Made by a program: the position numbers and the translations under genes. This document shows, in pieces, positions 36,501 through 51,500 of a stretch of 64,000 nt of DNA. How positions within the stretch are numbered: the first letter of the stretch is position 1; every line of letters begins with the position of its first letter. This DNA comes from Drosophila pseudoobscura (taxonomy: Eukaryota; Arthropoda; Insecta; Diptera; Drosophilidae), in assembly GCF_009870125.1 (NCBI RefSeq), contig NC_046683.1:55319869-55383868 (forward strand), read 5' to 3'. Under the pieces are notes generated by a model that saw only the letters and a list, made by a program, of their open reading frames with translations, was not told where the DNA came from and did not search any database.

Positions 36501-39500
36501 GTGCAAATGTTAGATTTGTAGGATTTTAATGGGTCATGCCACTCTGCTTTGGCTTCCCCATGCCCCATGCCCCTTGCCACGGGCCCTAGCCCCGGCCCCC
36601 ACAACAAATGTAATTATATTGCCGCCGTGTTGCAACTGCTGTGCTGTGTGCTTCTGTTTGTATATCTGAGTGGGCGTGGCCTGGCTTTTATTTAATTTGC
36701 AAAGCTTTTGTTGGCAGCGGCAACAAAGTGCAATAAAAAAGGAAAATAACGCGACGCTTGCCAAGCAGAAATTGCATTTCGGATGTTGCAGCAGCGTCAG
36801 AGGCACAGGCAGAAGCAGAAGCAGAGGCAGCAGCAACACTTTGCATGGCTCTGCAGGAATTTGGGTCAAACATAAAACACACACAAGCACACACACACAG
36901 AGCTACAGGGGGTCTTCATGCCGGCATGCGGCATTTTGTGTCAGCATCAGCATCAGCGTGTGTTTGCTCTGAAAAAGAGCTTAAACCCTGCCTCTGCTCC
37001 CAGGACTTGGCCACTGCTATTAATCAAATTTATGTGCGAATATCCAGCAAAAGTTGGCTAATTGAAAAGCCTGCCTCTCTTTCTCCTTCTCTTACTCAGT
37101 CTCATTCTCTTGTGCGGCACGAAGCCGCCGTCAATCAAATTTGCCACAAATCAAATTACAATTAAAGAGCGGGGCAGGACGGACCGAAGTTTTTGGACAA
37201 TATTCTGCTGTCTCTGCTGTCTGTCTGGGAATGGGCACAGAGCTGTTGCTGTGGCTGTTGCTGCTTGGGGGCAACATCAGCAACAGACAGCAAACATTCA
37301 GTTAGAGCAACGCGAAGGCGACACAGTAACACAGAATCAAACAGCGTTCGTTGGCTGCTCTCGACTCAATTGTAGTCAATTTGAAAGCCAACTATCAAAT
37401 GTCAGCGCCAGAGATTCGTTTCGTTTCGTTGCCACGACTCTTCTAGACGCCCAAAAATCGAGTGCAAAATTAAACTGTTGCTCTTGTGGCAGTTGTAGCT
37501 GTTGCTGTTGCCGTTGCTGTTGCCGCTGCTGCTGCTGCTGCTGCGCCTGCGCAGTGACAAGAACAAAGACAAAGAGCAAGACTGGCTTATAATTGTAGCG
37601 TAAACTGGGTCAGGCTGCCAGACCAGGCCGGGCCGGGCCAGGCCAATCCAAATCCACCATTCGGCCAGGCCCAGAGTCTGAGCCAGAGCCAGAGCCAGAG
37701 ACCCCCTTGTGGCCGTTCGTGGTTCGTTCTGGTGACTTGAATCGCTTTGAATTCGCTTTTGGCCCATTGTTGCCGCTCGCTCTGTTCTGATTTTCGTGTG
37801 CCGTGCCTTCTGACAATTGTCTTTTGTCTTGTTGTTTCGCTGGTTACATTAAAGTGTAGCCCCAGCCACCAGCCACAGTCACAGCTTTATTTGGCTATTG
37901 TTTCGGCCGAGATTTTATTATTTGGCAATAGAAATATGACTGAGAACGAGGAGGAAACAACATTCTGGGCAGTCTTTGGCAGGGCATCGATTCGATTATG
38001 GTCTATCAAAAGGGCATAAATGCTGGGAATGGCTCGGGTTGGGTGTCCCCAGTATCCACATCTTCATCGGTATCGGAGTATCTGCAGCTCTTCTCTGCAG
38101 TTGTATAATTCGATGGCATTCAACCGTTTACGAGTATTTATATAGAGTTCAGCAAACCTTTGCAGGTCCCCAGGCACTTGCTTTCCGCTTCCTTTGAATT
38201 TCCCCCAAGGGGCCTTTCACTTTCAGTTGTCGTTCGATGTCGTGTCGCTGCTTCCGCTCCCCTGCTCAGCCCCCTGCTCAGCCCCCTGCTCAGCCCCCTG
38301 CCAGTCTGCCGGGCTGCCTCCAGAACAGAGTCCAATGCTCGCAAAGTTGATGTGTTTTTTCGCGCAACAAAATGCGGCGCCCAACAACAAACACAAACGC
38401 CATAAACACCCGAACGATATATATAAATAAAATATGGTCAACAAATTTGTTGCCGCTGAAATATCATTTAATTTTTTAATTATGCATTTAAGTTGCTGTT
38501 ATGGCCGCTTCGCTCAACTCGATTGATAAACATTTTGGCAGCTTAAATTTATTCACAATTTCTGCTCGATGCATAAACCGAAAAAAGTTGAGTAAACATT
38601 TCGCTGAACCGATCGTTAAACAATTTAATCCCGAGAACAAAAGCACCAGCACCAGCAGCAGCAGCAGCAGCACGCACCTGTTGCAGGTGAATGAATGCAT
38701 CAGAAGATGACTCAATTCCAGCACCAAGGCGCTGTGGTGCTGAGGTGCTGAGGTGCTGTGGCCCCTGGCGTTGCAACATGTTCCCTCTGACTAATTGCGA
38801 TTGTTAATTTATGCAACAGGCTTTGTTGCGGTTCATTGTTCTGTCCGCCAGTGCCCCCAGTGCCACCAGTGCCAGTTGCCGCCGTGTTACGCATGCGTGC
38901 CCGCCGCAACATCGGTGGCAATCTGTCCTCCAATTACAACGAGCCGCGTTTGTCCGCGCCGCCTAGATGTTGCACCCGATTGTGGCCACAGTTGTCTCTC
39001 TATTTATAGTTTAATTAACACCTTGTCGCATGGATACAAGCACACATGCCCAAAGATAAATCATTTGTCACTTCACTGCTGGCCGACGAGGTGGCTGCTA
39101 GGCGCAGAATTGTGGCAAGCACAAATGAAGTGGAAATCCCCCGAAAGTTCATCTTCCCGAGCTCAAGGAACTTTGTGACCCTTGCCCAAAATCTCGGCAT
39201 CTCATTCACAGTTTGTCGTGCAATTTGCACATTTCTGCATCACTTGCAACTTTGCCCAAAGGGAAATTTACATATGTACACTCCTGTGAGTCACTCGCAT
39301 TTGTTGGGTAACTTTCCACGCGTACGCGTACTCGCAATTTCGGCTTCTATTTGCCCGCAATGAGTGGTGTTCCGTTCTACTCAGATCTCATGCACACAGG
39401 TGAACAAATTGCCAAATATTGCACAAAAATTGTCATTGTTTGATGGATGAGTAACCTTGACACTGGATTTCAGGGGAATTCTACTTAAATGTATATTCTG

Positions 39501-42500
39501 AGTTTATTCTACACAGAGAAGCTGTTAGAGGGAAATACCACTCAATGATAACCAAATTATCCGGTATGTTCCTTCAACAAATGACTATAGAATAGATAAT
39601 CTTTTAGAGGATTTTCAGGGACTTAAGCCAAACCAATTATTTTAATTAGAAGGTCTCCTGATTACTCACTATAACACATACGATTTCCATCGATTACTGT
39701 CGTCAATTATGGAACCCCTCTGACCCGCCCTACGACACACAATTAATGTCAAAAGCCATCAACAAATTGGCAAGAAATATGTGGTGCATAGCGTGGGGTG
39801 TGGTGTGGTGTGGGGGCGATTGGCCAAGACAATGGCAGCGCAAGCACAAGCAGCACAACAGCAGAAGCAGCGGGGGCAGCGGTGGCAGCGGGGGCAGCAA
39901 CTGCAGCAACAAAGCCACCCGAACCGAACGTTGACTTCTAAATGTCAATCACAGTTGCCACCCCCCAGTCTTTTCCCTCTCTTCGACGTGAGCTGCATAA
40001 GAATTTCTTAGTAAATATCATAAAAATATATATGCAAAAAATGTGAAGCAGAAAAAAAACACAACAACATCAACAACAACAAATCACAGACGATGCAGAA
40101 GAAAAGAAGTTTATAAAATTAGCCAGCGCACTTTGTGATGTGATGGCTGTTGTCTAGTGCAAAAATAAATGATTATGATGCGATGCCATTACCCGTAAGC
40201 ACTCTCACACACACAGATACACAATAGTTGACAGCGCATCGGCAATTGCACCCGCCTGCGGGTTCAATGCCCAAAGCAGCAAGAACGACAACGACGACGA
40301 CGACGACGACGACGGCACGCATTTTTCTTGGCGCTTCCGCGATTCTGGCCAGCGACAGCGACGTCAACAACATGGCATTATCAGTGGTAGGGGAGGGCGG
40401 AGGGTGGAGGGGGATAGAAGAGGGCTGGCTGGGAGTGGCTTGATTAAGCTGCTGCTGCAACTTCATGCGTCGTTGAGTGGCAGCTTCAAAATGATGGCGA
40501 ACTGCCACCCGGAAGAAGGGGATTGTCATTTGATAGGAGGAGGGGATGTTGCATACCCAAAACCTTAAACTTTAATTACGCTTGCAACGAACACGAAACC
40601 AGCAAGTGATCACAGTCTGTGGGGAGCTGCTGCTGCATGTTATGAGAGGCAGAAATAAGGAAGCAACTTCAAATGCCACTGCAGCTACAGCTACAGCTAC
40701 AGCTGCAACTGCAACTGCAACGCAGAAATCAGTGAAGCATTGTGTATTTCAAACAGAGCTCGCTGCTCTCCACTTTGTTAACTGGTGGCCAGTGGTAGTG
40801 CCCCCCTCCCCCTCCCCCTCCCCCTTGCCACCTTTCGTACCAGCTTTGGTTCCCTGTCTGTCTTCAATTAACACGCCGCTTCGATATTGCGGCTGATGTT
40901 GCTTCTGCTGTTGTTGCCGTTGTTGCTCGTGTTGCTCGTTTGTGTGGCATTTCCCTTTACGATTCGCAGAATGCGTTGACCTTTTCCTCTCTGCCACATG
41001 CAGCAGGGGCCAGGGGCTCCGCTTGGGAGAGTGCTGCGCTCTCAAGTGTGGCCACAAACGATGATAATGATGATCATGGAGATCATGATGACGGCGGCAA
41101 CTTTGACGGCTTGTTGGGAACACCTTCAGCCCCGCTCTAAGTGCCTTTCCCCCACTTCCTTAACTGCGCTTTTGATTTAACTGCTTAATCAAGCTGAAGT
41201 TGAAAGATTGAAGATGAAGTTGCAAGATGCAAGATGCAAGATGCAAGATGAAAGATGAAGATGAAGAGCTGCAGCTGAAGTTGAAGCTAAAAGATTACGT
41301 TGAAAGATGAAGCTCAAGCGGAGGCTCAATCTGAGGTTGCATGTTAAATTGCTTGAGCTGCTGATCTGTGGCTGATCTCTGGCTGATCTCAATGCACAAC
41401 TTTATCAAAACGATGCCCCCGATAATGATGATGATGATGATGGTGGTGCTGGTGCTGGTGGTGCTGCTGCTTCTGCTGCACGGTGATCGATGGTGGCTCC
41501 CTGTTCCACGTACTACTGTGTGCATGCCCCCTCCTCCCCTCCGAACGTCTTTAAGCTGTTACTAAATTAAATCAAAACTGGCAGCGTGTTAAAACGTGCC
41601 TGACATGCCAAAAAGGGCATGGAACAGGGATCGGAACCCACAGTGGTCCACTGGGGTGGTTGCAAAAGGAAATCAGCACTTGAGACGCGTGCAATTGAGG
41701 GGGGACTGGGGTGGGGAATAAGGGCAGTGGGGAGTGTTGCATGCGGCATACTCGTGCAACGGATTGAAATGGAATGGGAGGTGCCACAGTCCAGAGATGA
41801 GCGCTGCATGTTGCGTGCTGTAAATTAGACACCTCTCACCGTCCCTCATAGCGGGTTTCTGCCCCTCTCCCCCCGATTAGAGCAAGTGGCACCCTGATTG
41901 GGGGACAGCATTTGCGCCCATGTTTAGCACAGATTGGCAGCACTGCTAAAACCCCCAATTAGTGAATGTAGAAAACAATGTTCAAGCACTATTTACAGAC
42001 AGAGGGTCCCACTAAACTGAGGGTTAAGCTAGCCAAAAGGAAACCATTATTCAAGGGTGCAACAACTGGGTATCCACGACGGAAGAAGATGCTCAGTTTT
42101 GCTCCTCAGCCCTGGATCAGGTGATGAAAGACTAAACAAAGTGGGAAACCACTTAATAACGACAGAGTGGGACCCCTGGGATTTGTTTTTCACTTCAGCT
42201 TGAGCGGCTATAAAAGAATCGACTTTCCTTTCAGCTCTCAACTCAATTTTCCAATATCTAGCGGATGCAATTTGGTTTTTTGTGTGGGAAAAATCATCGA
42301 AAACTGTACACAAGCAGGAAATTGTCAAGCGATGCGTCCTGTCTCCATTTCCATTGCCATTTCCATTTCCATCTCCTCTGAGAAAAAGCCAAGCCGCCAA
42401 AAGCCCCAAAGACAGAGCGACTGGCACGAAAAGATACTTCCTTATTGCAAAGCTTAAACACACACACACAGGCAGAGAGTATGTGTGTGTGTGTATGTGA

Positions 42501-45500
42501 TGTGGACACGCATACAGGCACATTTAAGCCATCATCTAAATCAAGGCTTATGTAACTGCCAGCGAGGCAACATTTTCGCTATTTTGTTGGTTGATTTTTC
42601 CTCTAGTTTTTCCTTATTTTTTGTTGTGTGTTGCCAAACTGCAGCAAAATGCAAATGCATCTAACACCGGTTAGGCAGCTTTTTTGCATCGTTGTGCATC
42701 AACCAGATTGCAGCCGTTGCATGCAACACACAAACACAGCGGCGTCACTGTCGGCGGCAGCAACAAATCTTGTTACTCAATTTCAATTGGTGCGCTGTCG
42801 ACGTCGGCAGCGACGGCGACGCTTCCAACTGCAACGCTGCTTCCTGCTGCACTCGAAAGTTCTGCAGCGGCAAAAGCTCTCTCTTTCTCACTCTCTCTCT
42901 CTCTCTCTCTCTCTCTTTCACCGCTCCGCTTGCGTGCGCGCTCTCTTTTTCGTACTCTCTCTTGCATTCTCTCTCTATCCCACTTATGCTCTTTTCACTT
43001 CTTTGTTTTGCTTCTGGTATTCTTCGACTTCTGCTGCTGCTGCTGCCGCTGTAAAAGCTTTGCTCGGTCGACGCCAGCGGCCAGCTGCGACCGAGGCAGC
43101 GGCAGAGGCAGCGACTGGGAGCAGGGCACCAACGTTTCGTTGCCTTCGTTTCGCTGTCGTTTTCAGTTGTCTCTCGGCGACTCAGCGCGCGGCACGCGAA
43201 TGCTCCACCAAACGGACGGGACGAACAACCGCAACGGCAACGCCAACAAACAAACAAAATTCGCAGCAGCAGCAAAAGTGGGAGCAACAGCAACACAGGC
43301 ACTTCTTTTCGTGTAAATTTTTTTTTTGTTTACCAAAAAAACTGCAAAAAATACAAAAAAATAAAAACACATCGAAAGTGCGTTAAAAGTTCGATATACA
43401 CTCAACAATTGACGCGTGCACCCTCCGCACCGCAACGCACCGCACCGCAACGCAACGCATCGCACCACAGTCCAACACCTACACAAACTCTCCCGCCGGT
43501 CCGTGCGCCCCACCCCCGCCCTCCTTTCCCCTTCTGCGTTGCATAAATTGATTTCGGGGCATTGTGTGATTTGAATTTCAAAAAACCTCCAAAGAAGAAC
43601 ACTTCTTCCCAAAAAAACTTCCCCAAAAAAGGCTAAAAAATACAAAAAAAAAAAGATTTAAAAAAAAAGCAGAGCAGTGAAATTAAAGCAACAGCGGCAG
43701 AAAAAGGCGTACAAATCGTTTCTCAAGTGAAGTTTTGGAATTGGAATAAGAATAAGATTAATAAGAAGCCAACGTCCCAGAAGGTACTCAAAGCGAGAGG
43801 GAGACGAGCGCACAAAGAGTGAGAGAGAGAAAGCCTATTTTTGGATAACCCCTCCACCAGGAGCAGCCGCCGATTGAATGGTAAATGGTAAATTTTTGCA
43901 CTGAATTTCTTTTGTTCATTTCCGGGAAGCAGGAATCTCCATCTCTCTGGAAAGGCAGGGAGCGGGAGTGGGAGTGAGAGTGCTGGTCATACAAGGCGTA
44001 TGCTTAATATCAATTGCAATCGAGTTAACAATCGCTGAGTAATCGAATGCCGCCGCCCGTACGCGTAATCGTACTCGTACGCGTACTCCCCATCAGGTTC
44101 ATTCACTTGCGCCCCGGAATCACACTTCCTGTCTTTGTGGTGGGGCCACAGTTTTACTTCCTATTTGTGTGCAAATTTCCATTTTCCTTTGCTTATTAAC
44201 TTTACAACTGGCCCCAAAAAACTGGTTTCGTTTGCGAAACTGGTTGCTGCTTTCATTTCTGTGTGTGTTCTGCGAGTATGGGTGTGTATCTGTGTGTGTG
44301 TGTGTGTGTATGTGTTTCTGTTTTGATTTGACTCCTTGGCGGCGGCAGGGCAGGCACCTTCAGGGCAATTGATTTGGCTCCGTCTCTGGCTGTAGCTGTA
44401 GCTTTGGCTGTGGCTGTGGCTCTGGCTCTGGCCGGGCCTGCATTTGCATTGGCATTCCTCTTGGCCTCAGGCTCTTGGCATTCTCTTTTTCTAATCAGAA
44501 CCGGAAACATAAAAATGCTGGCTGCTCCAGCTCCAGCTCCAGCTTCAAGCTCCAAGACCCAGCTGCCGCCTGTCCATGCCCCCGAACAGGTGCACAGAGC
44601 CAGACACATAGAGGAGAATCCTATTAATGCTCCTATTAGCAGCTGCTTCTGCTTCTGCTTCTGATGCTGATTTTGTGACTTGAGCTCTTGAGTTTCAGCT
44701 GGTGCTTGGTGCTGGTGCTCGTGCTGGTGCTCGTGCTCGTGCGGCAGCTTTCAACCGAAACCCTGGACGAGAATCACTGCCCCAAAGCAGAGTTCAAGTC
44801 GAGTCGGTATAGGCGTTCAATCCGTACCGACCGACTATGAATACATTTGTATCTATTATGTGTGCGAGTCGAGTCGTACATATGGGTCGGTCGGGGCCTC
44901 GCATAAAATAGTTGACAAATTCGCAACTATATAAACAATACACAAAGATACATAGATACATAGATACACAGACACACGCGCATAGATAGATAGATAGATA
45001 GATAGATAGATGGATAGATACTCTCGCACCCATACTCGTGCACTTGTTTGCCGAGTTCATTAACATTAAATGTTGTCCTTGTGCGTTTTCAGCTTTTTGC
45101 TCTAGGCGAATCCAACGATGATGAGGTCGAAGCATCGACTAGAATGATGCCCTATAAAGGTCCAGGCTAAGGTCGTTTGGGGCCTGGGGAGTATTCCTCA
45201 AAAACAACGCGGATATCTCATTGAAATAGTTGATTAAATGAACCCTTGGGCGACATATCGTTGATGCCATTCCGCATACTCCCGTTCGGGATGCCCGTTC
45301 GGGTACCCAAAAAAGGCCAGGCCCGAAAGAAAATTTCACAAACACCAATAAATAAATTATGTGCAATAAGAAAAGCAAAAAAAAAACAAAACGACACCAA
45401 CGAAGAGCAAAAAGCAAAGTGGGTTAAGTAGGAACAGGGATAGCGCCCTGACATGACAGGGATAACAGCTAATGGCAGGGAGCACCCACACCTCGGCCTA

Positions 45501-48500
45501 TCAGGTGGATACACACACACGCACACTTAAGCGTGAATGAGTGAGTATATACAATATACAGCCAAATAATCCACACTATAGCGATGACTATGATGATGAT
45601 GATGATTAACTTTATCGTCATCATCATCAGAAGTCCGTCGAGAAGCCAAGCCAAGCCAAGCGAAGCGAAGCGAACGAACGGTATTTGTAGTAAAAAAGCG
45701 GCCAATAAACCGAACGCGTGCGGTTCAAGGTTTGGCCAAAGCCAAAAACGAAACTAAAACGAAACAACAAATACAACTAGAAGAGAGCCATGTAGCATGC
45801 TAGCGAATGACGAGCATACAGACGACCGACGACGGACGGCGGACTACGGACGACGATTGGGGCAGCCAAATGAATAACAATTAAATCTGAAAAGCATGAA
45901 ATCATCTGCCGAGACCCGGGGTATCCAAAACTAGCACAAGCCGAAGCTCCATCACCATCACCATCACCATCACAAGCTGAAGCTGAAGCTCAAGCTGAAG
46001 CTCAAGCTCTGGCAAGCACTAAAATATGTATATGTATCCATGAGATACATCGCGGATGAGGCCGAAGCTCATTGACCAAAATGTGGCATGGAGCCGCTCT
46101 GCTACGCTGCCACATTGCCGCGCTGCCACACTGCCGCGCTGCCATGCTGCTGGCTTCTGTTACCGTTAAGCCAAGTCAAGCGCCCATTAACAGTTAAGAC
46201 GTCGGGCCGCAGCAGTGGGGCCAATTACCCGAGAGCTCAGGGTAATTGACTCTGCCACAGAACTCTCTGGGTCGCAGATGGACAGAGGGGAGCCCGAGAT
46301 GCTGCAGGAAGATAAAAGCCAAGTAGAACCCAAGTGCCGCCAGAAATCGGCTAAAATCAGTTTACTCGGGTCTCTGACTTTGATGTCAGCTCTAATTCCC
46401 AATCCCCATTTCCATTACGATTCTGGCTCTGGTCCCTCCTCATAGTCTCTCCTCATCCCATCTACTCGTATTTGTTGCTATGCAATCCATTCCCTCAGAT
46501 TTTGGTAGGAAACTCCTACATTTACCACTGGCAGAATATTCTTCCTTATCGCCAAGATCATAAGCCTGTATAATAAAGCAATAGTTACGGATGAATACCT
46601 TTTCTAGATTAGACTTTGTTTCTAAAAACTCCTCTGCCGTTTCGGGCTCCCTTATTATAGGATTCCTCCCATGGAAGCTTTGCGTTTCGCATGTGAACAT
46701 TCCCATTAGCCTTTCCCATTCCTGGACCCAGCAACAGTTCAAGTTCTTGTCGTTGTTGTTGTTGGTGTTGCTGTTTTTGTCTAGTTTATTACAAAATTGA
46801 CCCACATATTTGCTTCGTATTTTGCGCCACGAATGAGTGGCCATTGTATGGCCACAGATACATTTGTATCTCACTCTACACATGAGTGTGTGTGTGTGTG
46901 TTTCTTGTTATTTATTCATTATTATTTTATTTTGTGTCGTTTCTCTTGGGTCTTTTTTGTGTGTGTGTGTGTGTGTGCGTGTGCTGTCATTAGCAAATAA
47001 GTTGGAGAGCTGATGGGCGGGGTCGCTATTGTCCGATGACATTAATGAACTTATATGGATGAACGATTCGGATTTGATGTGTCAACAATTTGGCAAATAT
47101 CTTATATACACCACTTACGTACACACACACATGCATACAAACATAAATAGATGATCCCCAGAGAGTTTTAGGGTATTTCAGCTATGGAACCGAAGGCGAA
47201 ACAGAATCGAGAATGGAGAACTTTCAAAACCATTTGTTGTACATACAAGCGGGGATTGCGTGTGTGTATGTGGTGTGTGTGTGTGTGTTTTGTTAGCCCT
47301 CATCGTAATTGACAGTTTTGTGCCAAGAATATACCGCAAACTGTTTTAGTTTTGATTTGGAATGGCAGCCGCCACAGAATGATACGCCTGGCTGCATTGG
47401 CAGGCCAAGATACGATACACAGATGCACAGATATAGATATACAAGTACTTGGACAGAAACTGATACACACTCGGAGATCCGAATACAAAGTGGAAGTGCA
47501 GCACAGCACCAAAGAAGTGACCTCTAAATGGAGAGAACACCAAGTGCCAGGCCAGACATTGAGGGAACTTGCAACCTGGCCACGACACGCCACGCCACGC
47601 CACGCAATGCAACGCCGCGGTACACCACCCCATCACACACCACCCTCACCTCACAGTCGCAGCCACAAAGTGAGGGAAGGTGCAGGCGAGCAGAACCACC
47701 GCAGCATGGTGATGATGTTGATGATGATGAAGAAACCAGGCAGCACGCAAAATATCTGCTTAATAAGTGCACAAAATGTTGAATGACTGACGGCTGGATG
47801 TGGCCTGCCACAAATGGAGACGGCTCGGGCTCGGGCTCCGGCTCCGGCTGGGGCTTCGGGTCTTCCATTCAAAGCGCTAAACAGAACAGAACCAAACGCT
47901 GAATGGACAGGGGCGTCGACAGTAACTGTTTCGGTGGGAGTGGGTGTGGCAAGGTGTGCTGCGGGGTGCTGAGGGGTGGAGGAGCATGAGCCAGAGAAGC
48001 GTAGCGTATCTTGCCAGTTACTTGGGGAGTCGCCTCTTTAATGACGTCTGTTTTTATTACAAAATGTATTAAAATGTTGCACAGGTGGTTTCTGTCGGTG
48101 AGGCATCGTGTGAGAGGCAGAGTGCGGATTCTCTCTGAGGTGGAGTTACCACGACGAGGCTCTGTGTGTTGATGAGCCTATTAAATGCTGTTGATGGCTT
48201 TCAGCTGAGACAGAGGCAGCGGCACAGGTAGGGGCAGGGGCAGGGGCAGGGGCAGAGGTTGTGGCAGAAACAGAGGCTGGGGCTGAGGCTGAGGCTGAGA
48301 CAGTAGTCCGTTGTGTCCGCTTCCACTGGCTGCTGATGAGACATGCGATAGAGAAAGAGATGAAGATAGAGGTTTTTGTGGCCGTTGTCTGGCTAATGAC
48401 TGACGCTCGACTGTCGACTGTCGACTGCCACTCGGCTGTGCCCCAAAAGCAGACAGACATGTTTAAAGTGGGTTAAAAGCGTTAAGCGCAGGCGGATCGG

Positions 48501-51500
48501 GGTCGCTGGGAAATGTCTTCTTCGTGCGGCAGTGTCCAAAAAGTTGTTGGTTGATTTTTTAGAAAAGATTTTGAATGGAAGCGGATGCAAATATGTATCT
48601 ATTTGATGTATATGGACTTAAGTGGAAGAAGATTCAAACTTTGATTTAAATGTTCATGAAATTCCGCGAATGTATGGAACTAGAACAGCTTTCTGCAAAA
48701 TCGCATCTCCTCTTTCTCCATTATAATGCAAATCTCTTCTTTGTGGCACTCCTGTGACCATTTAAAGCACTCTGCAGCATGAGGCACAACCCACATAGCT
48801 GGCTCCTGCACGCGGAAACCTCTTGGTGGCAAAGGAGGTTCTAAGACAGACCCCACCGTGCACTTTAGCTAATGTGTGTGTGCACCATTTCATATTTATG
48901 CGTAACCTGGCTCTGTCTCTGTCTCATTAGCAGATGCCTCAAGTGGCTGGAGGGGCACCATCAGTAGGAGACACGGGACTGACTCCATCTTTAACAATTT
49001 TCACTTGCACTTCACTTCCCCCATCAGCTTCCACCCCTCCACCCTTCTGGAGTTAATTTTATTTGCAAAATAAAGCGAAACAAACTTTAAATGGAGTCAA
49101 ATGCCAATGCACACACACGGAAAGTACACACACACACACACAAAGAGAGCACGAGCACACACCAAGTGCTGGCCAGAGCCCCAGACGTCTGCCGAACAAA
49201 GATTGCACATACACATACCCATACACACACAAAAGCAACAAAAAAGTTCAAACGCCAGACAAGGATGCACCAAAGTGCAAAGGCAGCAGCAGCCAGTCGT
49301 CGGGGATGGGAAAGGGGGACCCGCAGAACGAACGGGCGAACGTCCAACGACCGAAGCATCGTCCAGAGGGCTGTGGGCAATGGGGGGGGAGACAGAGAGA
49401 GGGGCAGACTGGGAAGGCACTCGAGGCAGGCGACGTACAGTGGGGATTTTTGGGGAAAAGTTATAACATCTATAGATATTGAACTACCAGGCTGTTCTGT
49501 GATAACTTTTCGCAGATAAACATCGAAGTTCATTAAGACCTTTATAGATCAGCTTCAGAAGATCCAAAAATTATATCCATCATACGCATTTGGTAGCACT
49601 TTTGTGATTTATTGACTGTTTTTCGGGTAGAGGACCCACTGTGCGACGACGGGGCGACGCATCAGCGAGGGAACAGTGCTTGAAAAACGGAAAGCAAAAA
49701 GGATTGAACAACCTGGGTGATATGGCGGGAAAAGAAGAGGTAGAGGAGAAGGAGAGTAGAGAGTGGAGCAGAGCCAAACATAGGGGAGCAGAGGGAGAGA
49801 GGAGATGCAGAGGGAGCCCAGTGGAGAAAGGGAAAACATAGAGGAGCAAAGGGGAACAGTGCGGTGGGAGGCAATGCCCAAACAGCAGGAGGCGACGCAC
49901 GTAAAGACGACGGCGACGGCGACGCAGTCAAGCACACACGCACTACGCCAGCAACACACAATCGCACACACATTCGCTGCTGCTGCTGCTGCTGCCGCTG
50001 CTGCTGCTGGTGGTGGTGGAAACAAGAACAAGTGCATTGACACTTTACGGACGGCCAGAGAGCACTGGGTAGAGGGAGGAGAGGCAGACAGACAGAAAGA
50101 ACAGGGCAAAGGGAGATGGACTGACGTAAAGCAGAGGGGAAAACGGACAGAGCAGAGACGGACAGACAGACAGACGGACGGACGGCAAGGCGACTGCAAA
50201 GGGTGAAGCACCGCCAGCGGTGCATTTTGATAGCAGTCCGCAAGCAGAGAGCCCATAAAGGGATCGACCTCCAGAGCTCCACACAGCTGATCCACAAAGA
50301 AGATCGTGCAGGGGAAGGAGCGGCGGACAGAAGAGAGGGCAGAAGCCCAAAAACAGAGTCAGAAAACACACAAACCAACAAAAAATAAAAAAAATTTTAT
50401 AAGAAAGAAAGAGAAACAGCAACAAAATTCGCGTTCGTTGCACCGAATCCAAAATTCGAATTGCTAAATGAGCGCTGGGAGAGGCAAAAAGCGAGAGGAT
50501 GATAAGGAGTGGGAGGGAGGGATCAGAAGAGCGGGGGGTAGCTGATTATGATATTGCAAAATGAGAACAAAAAAACTCACAACTTCAACCCCAGACTCTC
50601 GCATAATGATGACGCTGGGAATCATCGTAATGATGTTTGTTGTTGCTGCTGCTGCTGCCGTTGCGATGTTGATGATAATGACGATGACGTTGCCAAACAA
50701 CGCGCCACAAAAGCAAAATCAAGAATGAAATGCCACAAAAACAGCAACAGCAGCAACAACAACAGCCACATAAGAGATCTTTAAAGACAACAAGAAGGGA
50801 GGGAAATTCTTGACAGTCCGAAGCCTTGATACCCTTTAAGATCAATTGTTCTATGGAAGCCACAGATATTGATTCACTCGATATGTTCCGATCTGTACTC
50901 AAAACGTAGTTACACCGAAATACCTTTAAGACTAAGGGTCTGCTTGGCATATATGGAGCTTGTCATGGCTAGAGAAATTAACTTTGAGCAAGGATATGTG
51001 TATATAGTGACGCCACAAACCTATGTTAACAATCGTACTACTCACTTTAAGAGTACAAAAACGAAGAACGAGCATCCTCCTCAACGACAACGACAACGAC
51101 GTTTATAGTTCAACGCACTGTCATGTCAGGGCAGGGTGCTGCTGATGCTGCTGCTGGCTCCAATGCTCTTCGACTGCTGCTGCTGCTGTTGCGATCAGTA
51201 GCGTAGCCATTGGCCAGTGCCCTGGGGTCTGGTGTCTGAAAACTCCTGCAACAGCAGAAGCAGCAGCACCAAGAGAGGAAGAGGAGCAAAGAAATCACTC
51301 ACGCGCTTGCAACTCTCTGTCCCTCCCGGTCAATGATCGTGCGAATGTGTGGTGTCTGTGTGTGTGTGTGTGTGAGAGAGACCTCCTCATAATGAAGACA
51401 ACGACTCTTGTTGACTTTCATTGACAATATGGTGACGGATCTGATGTTGATCTTATTATGCTGAGCCAGAGAGCAGAGCAGGGCAAAGCAGACAGGAAAC

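Larger units (their letters stand above)
34719..42600 (+). other. Eip78C intron 3, proximal part
   Basis: No gene is supported. The stretch holds GCTGTT/GTTGCT runs (35400-35480, 37490-37550), a 12-bp tandem repeat (38258-38301), a GAC/CGA repeat (40287-40315), a GATG run (41420-41440), and a hsp27-like palindromic ecdysone element candidate at 40260-40273. It probably contains enhancers of this hormone-regulated gene, but nothing here proves it. Confidence 0.45.

Noticed and set aside
39046..39363. 105-codon plus-strand frame starting MPKDKSF
   Set aside because: The first half looks protein-like but the rest does not. There is no splice site or neighbouring coding exon to support it.
42628..43386. 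252-codon plus-strand frame with overlapping long frames on both strands
   Set aside because: All are translations of CT and CAG-type repeats, with cysteine/serine/alanine runs. The region looks like promoter and leader.
46440..46883. 147-codon minus-strand frame
   Set aside because: No domain, an Asn run from a microsatellite, no splice partner or promoter seen. It may be chance, although its C-terminal half is not obviously low complexity.
49805..50206. 133-codon frame with an alanine run
   Set aside because: Composed of GCTGCT and GACAGA simple repeats, with competing frames on the other strand.
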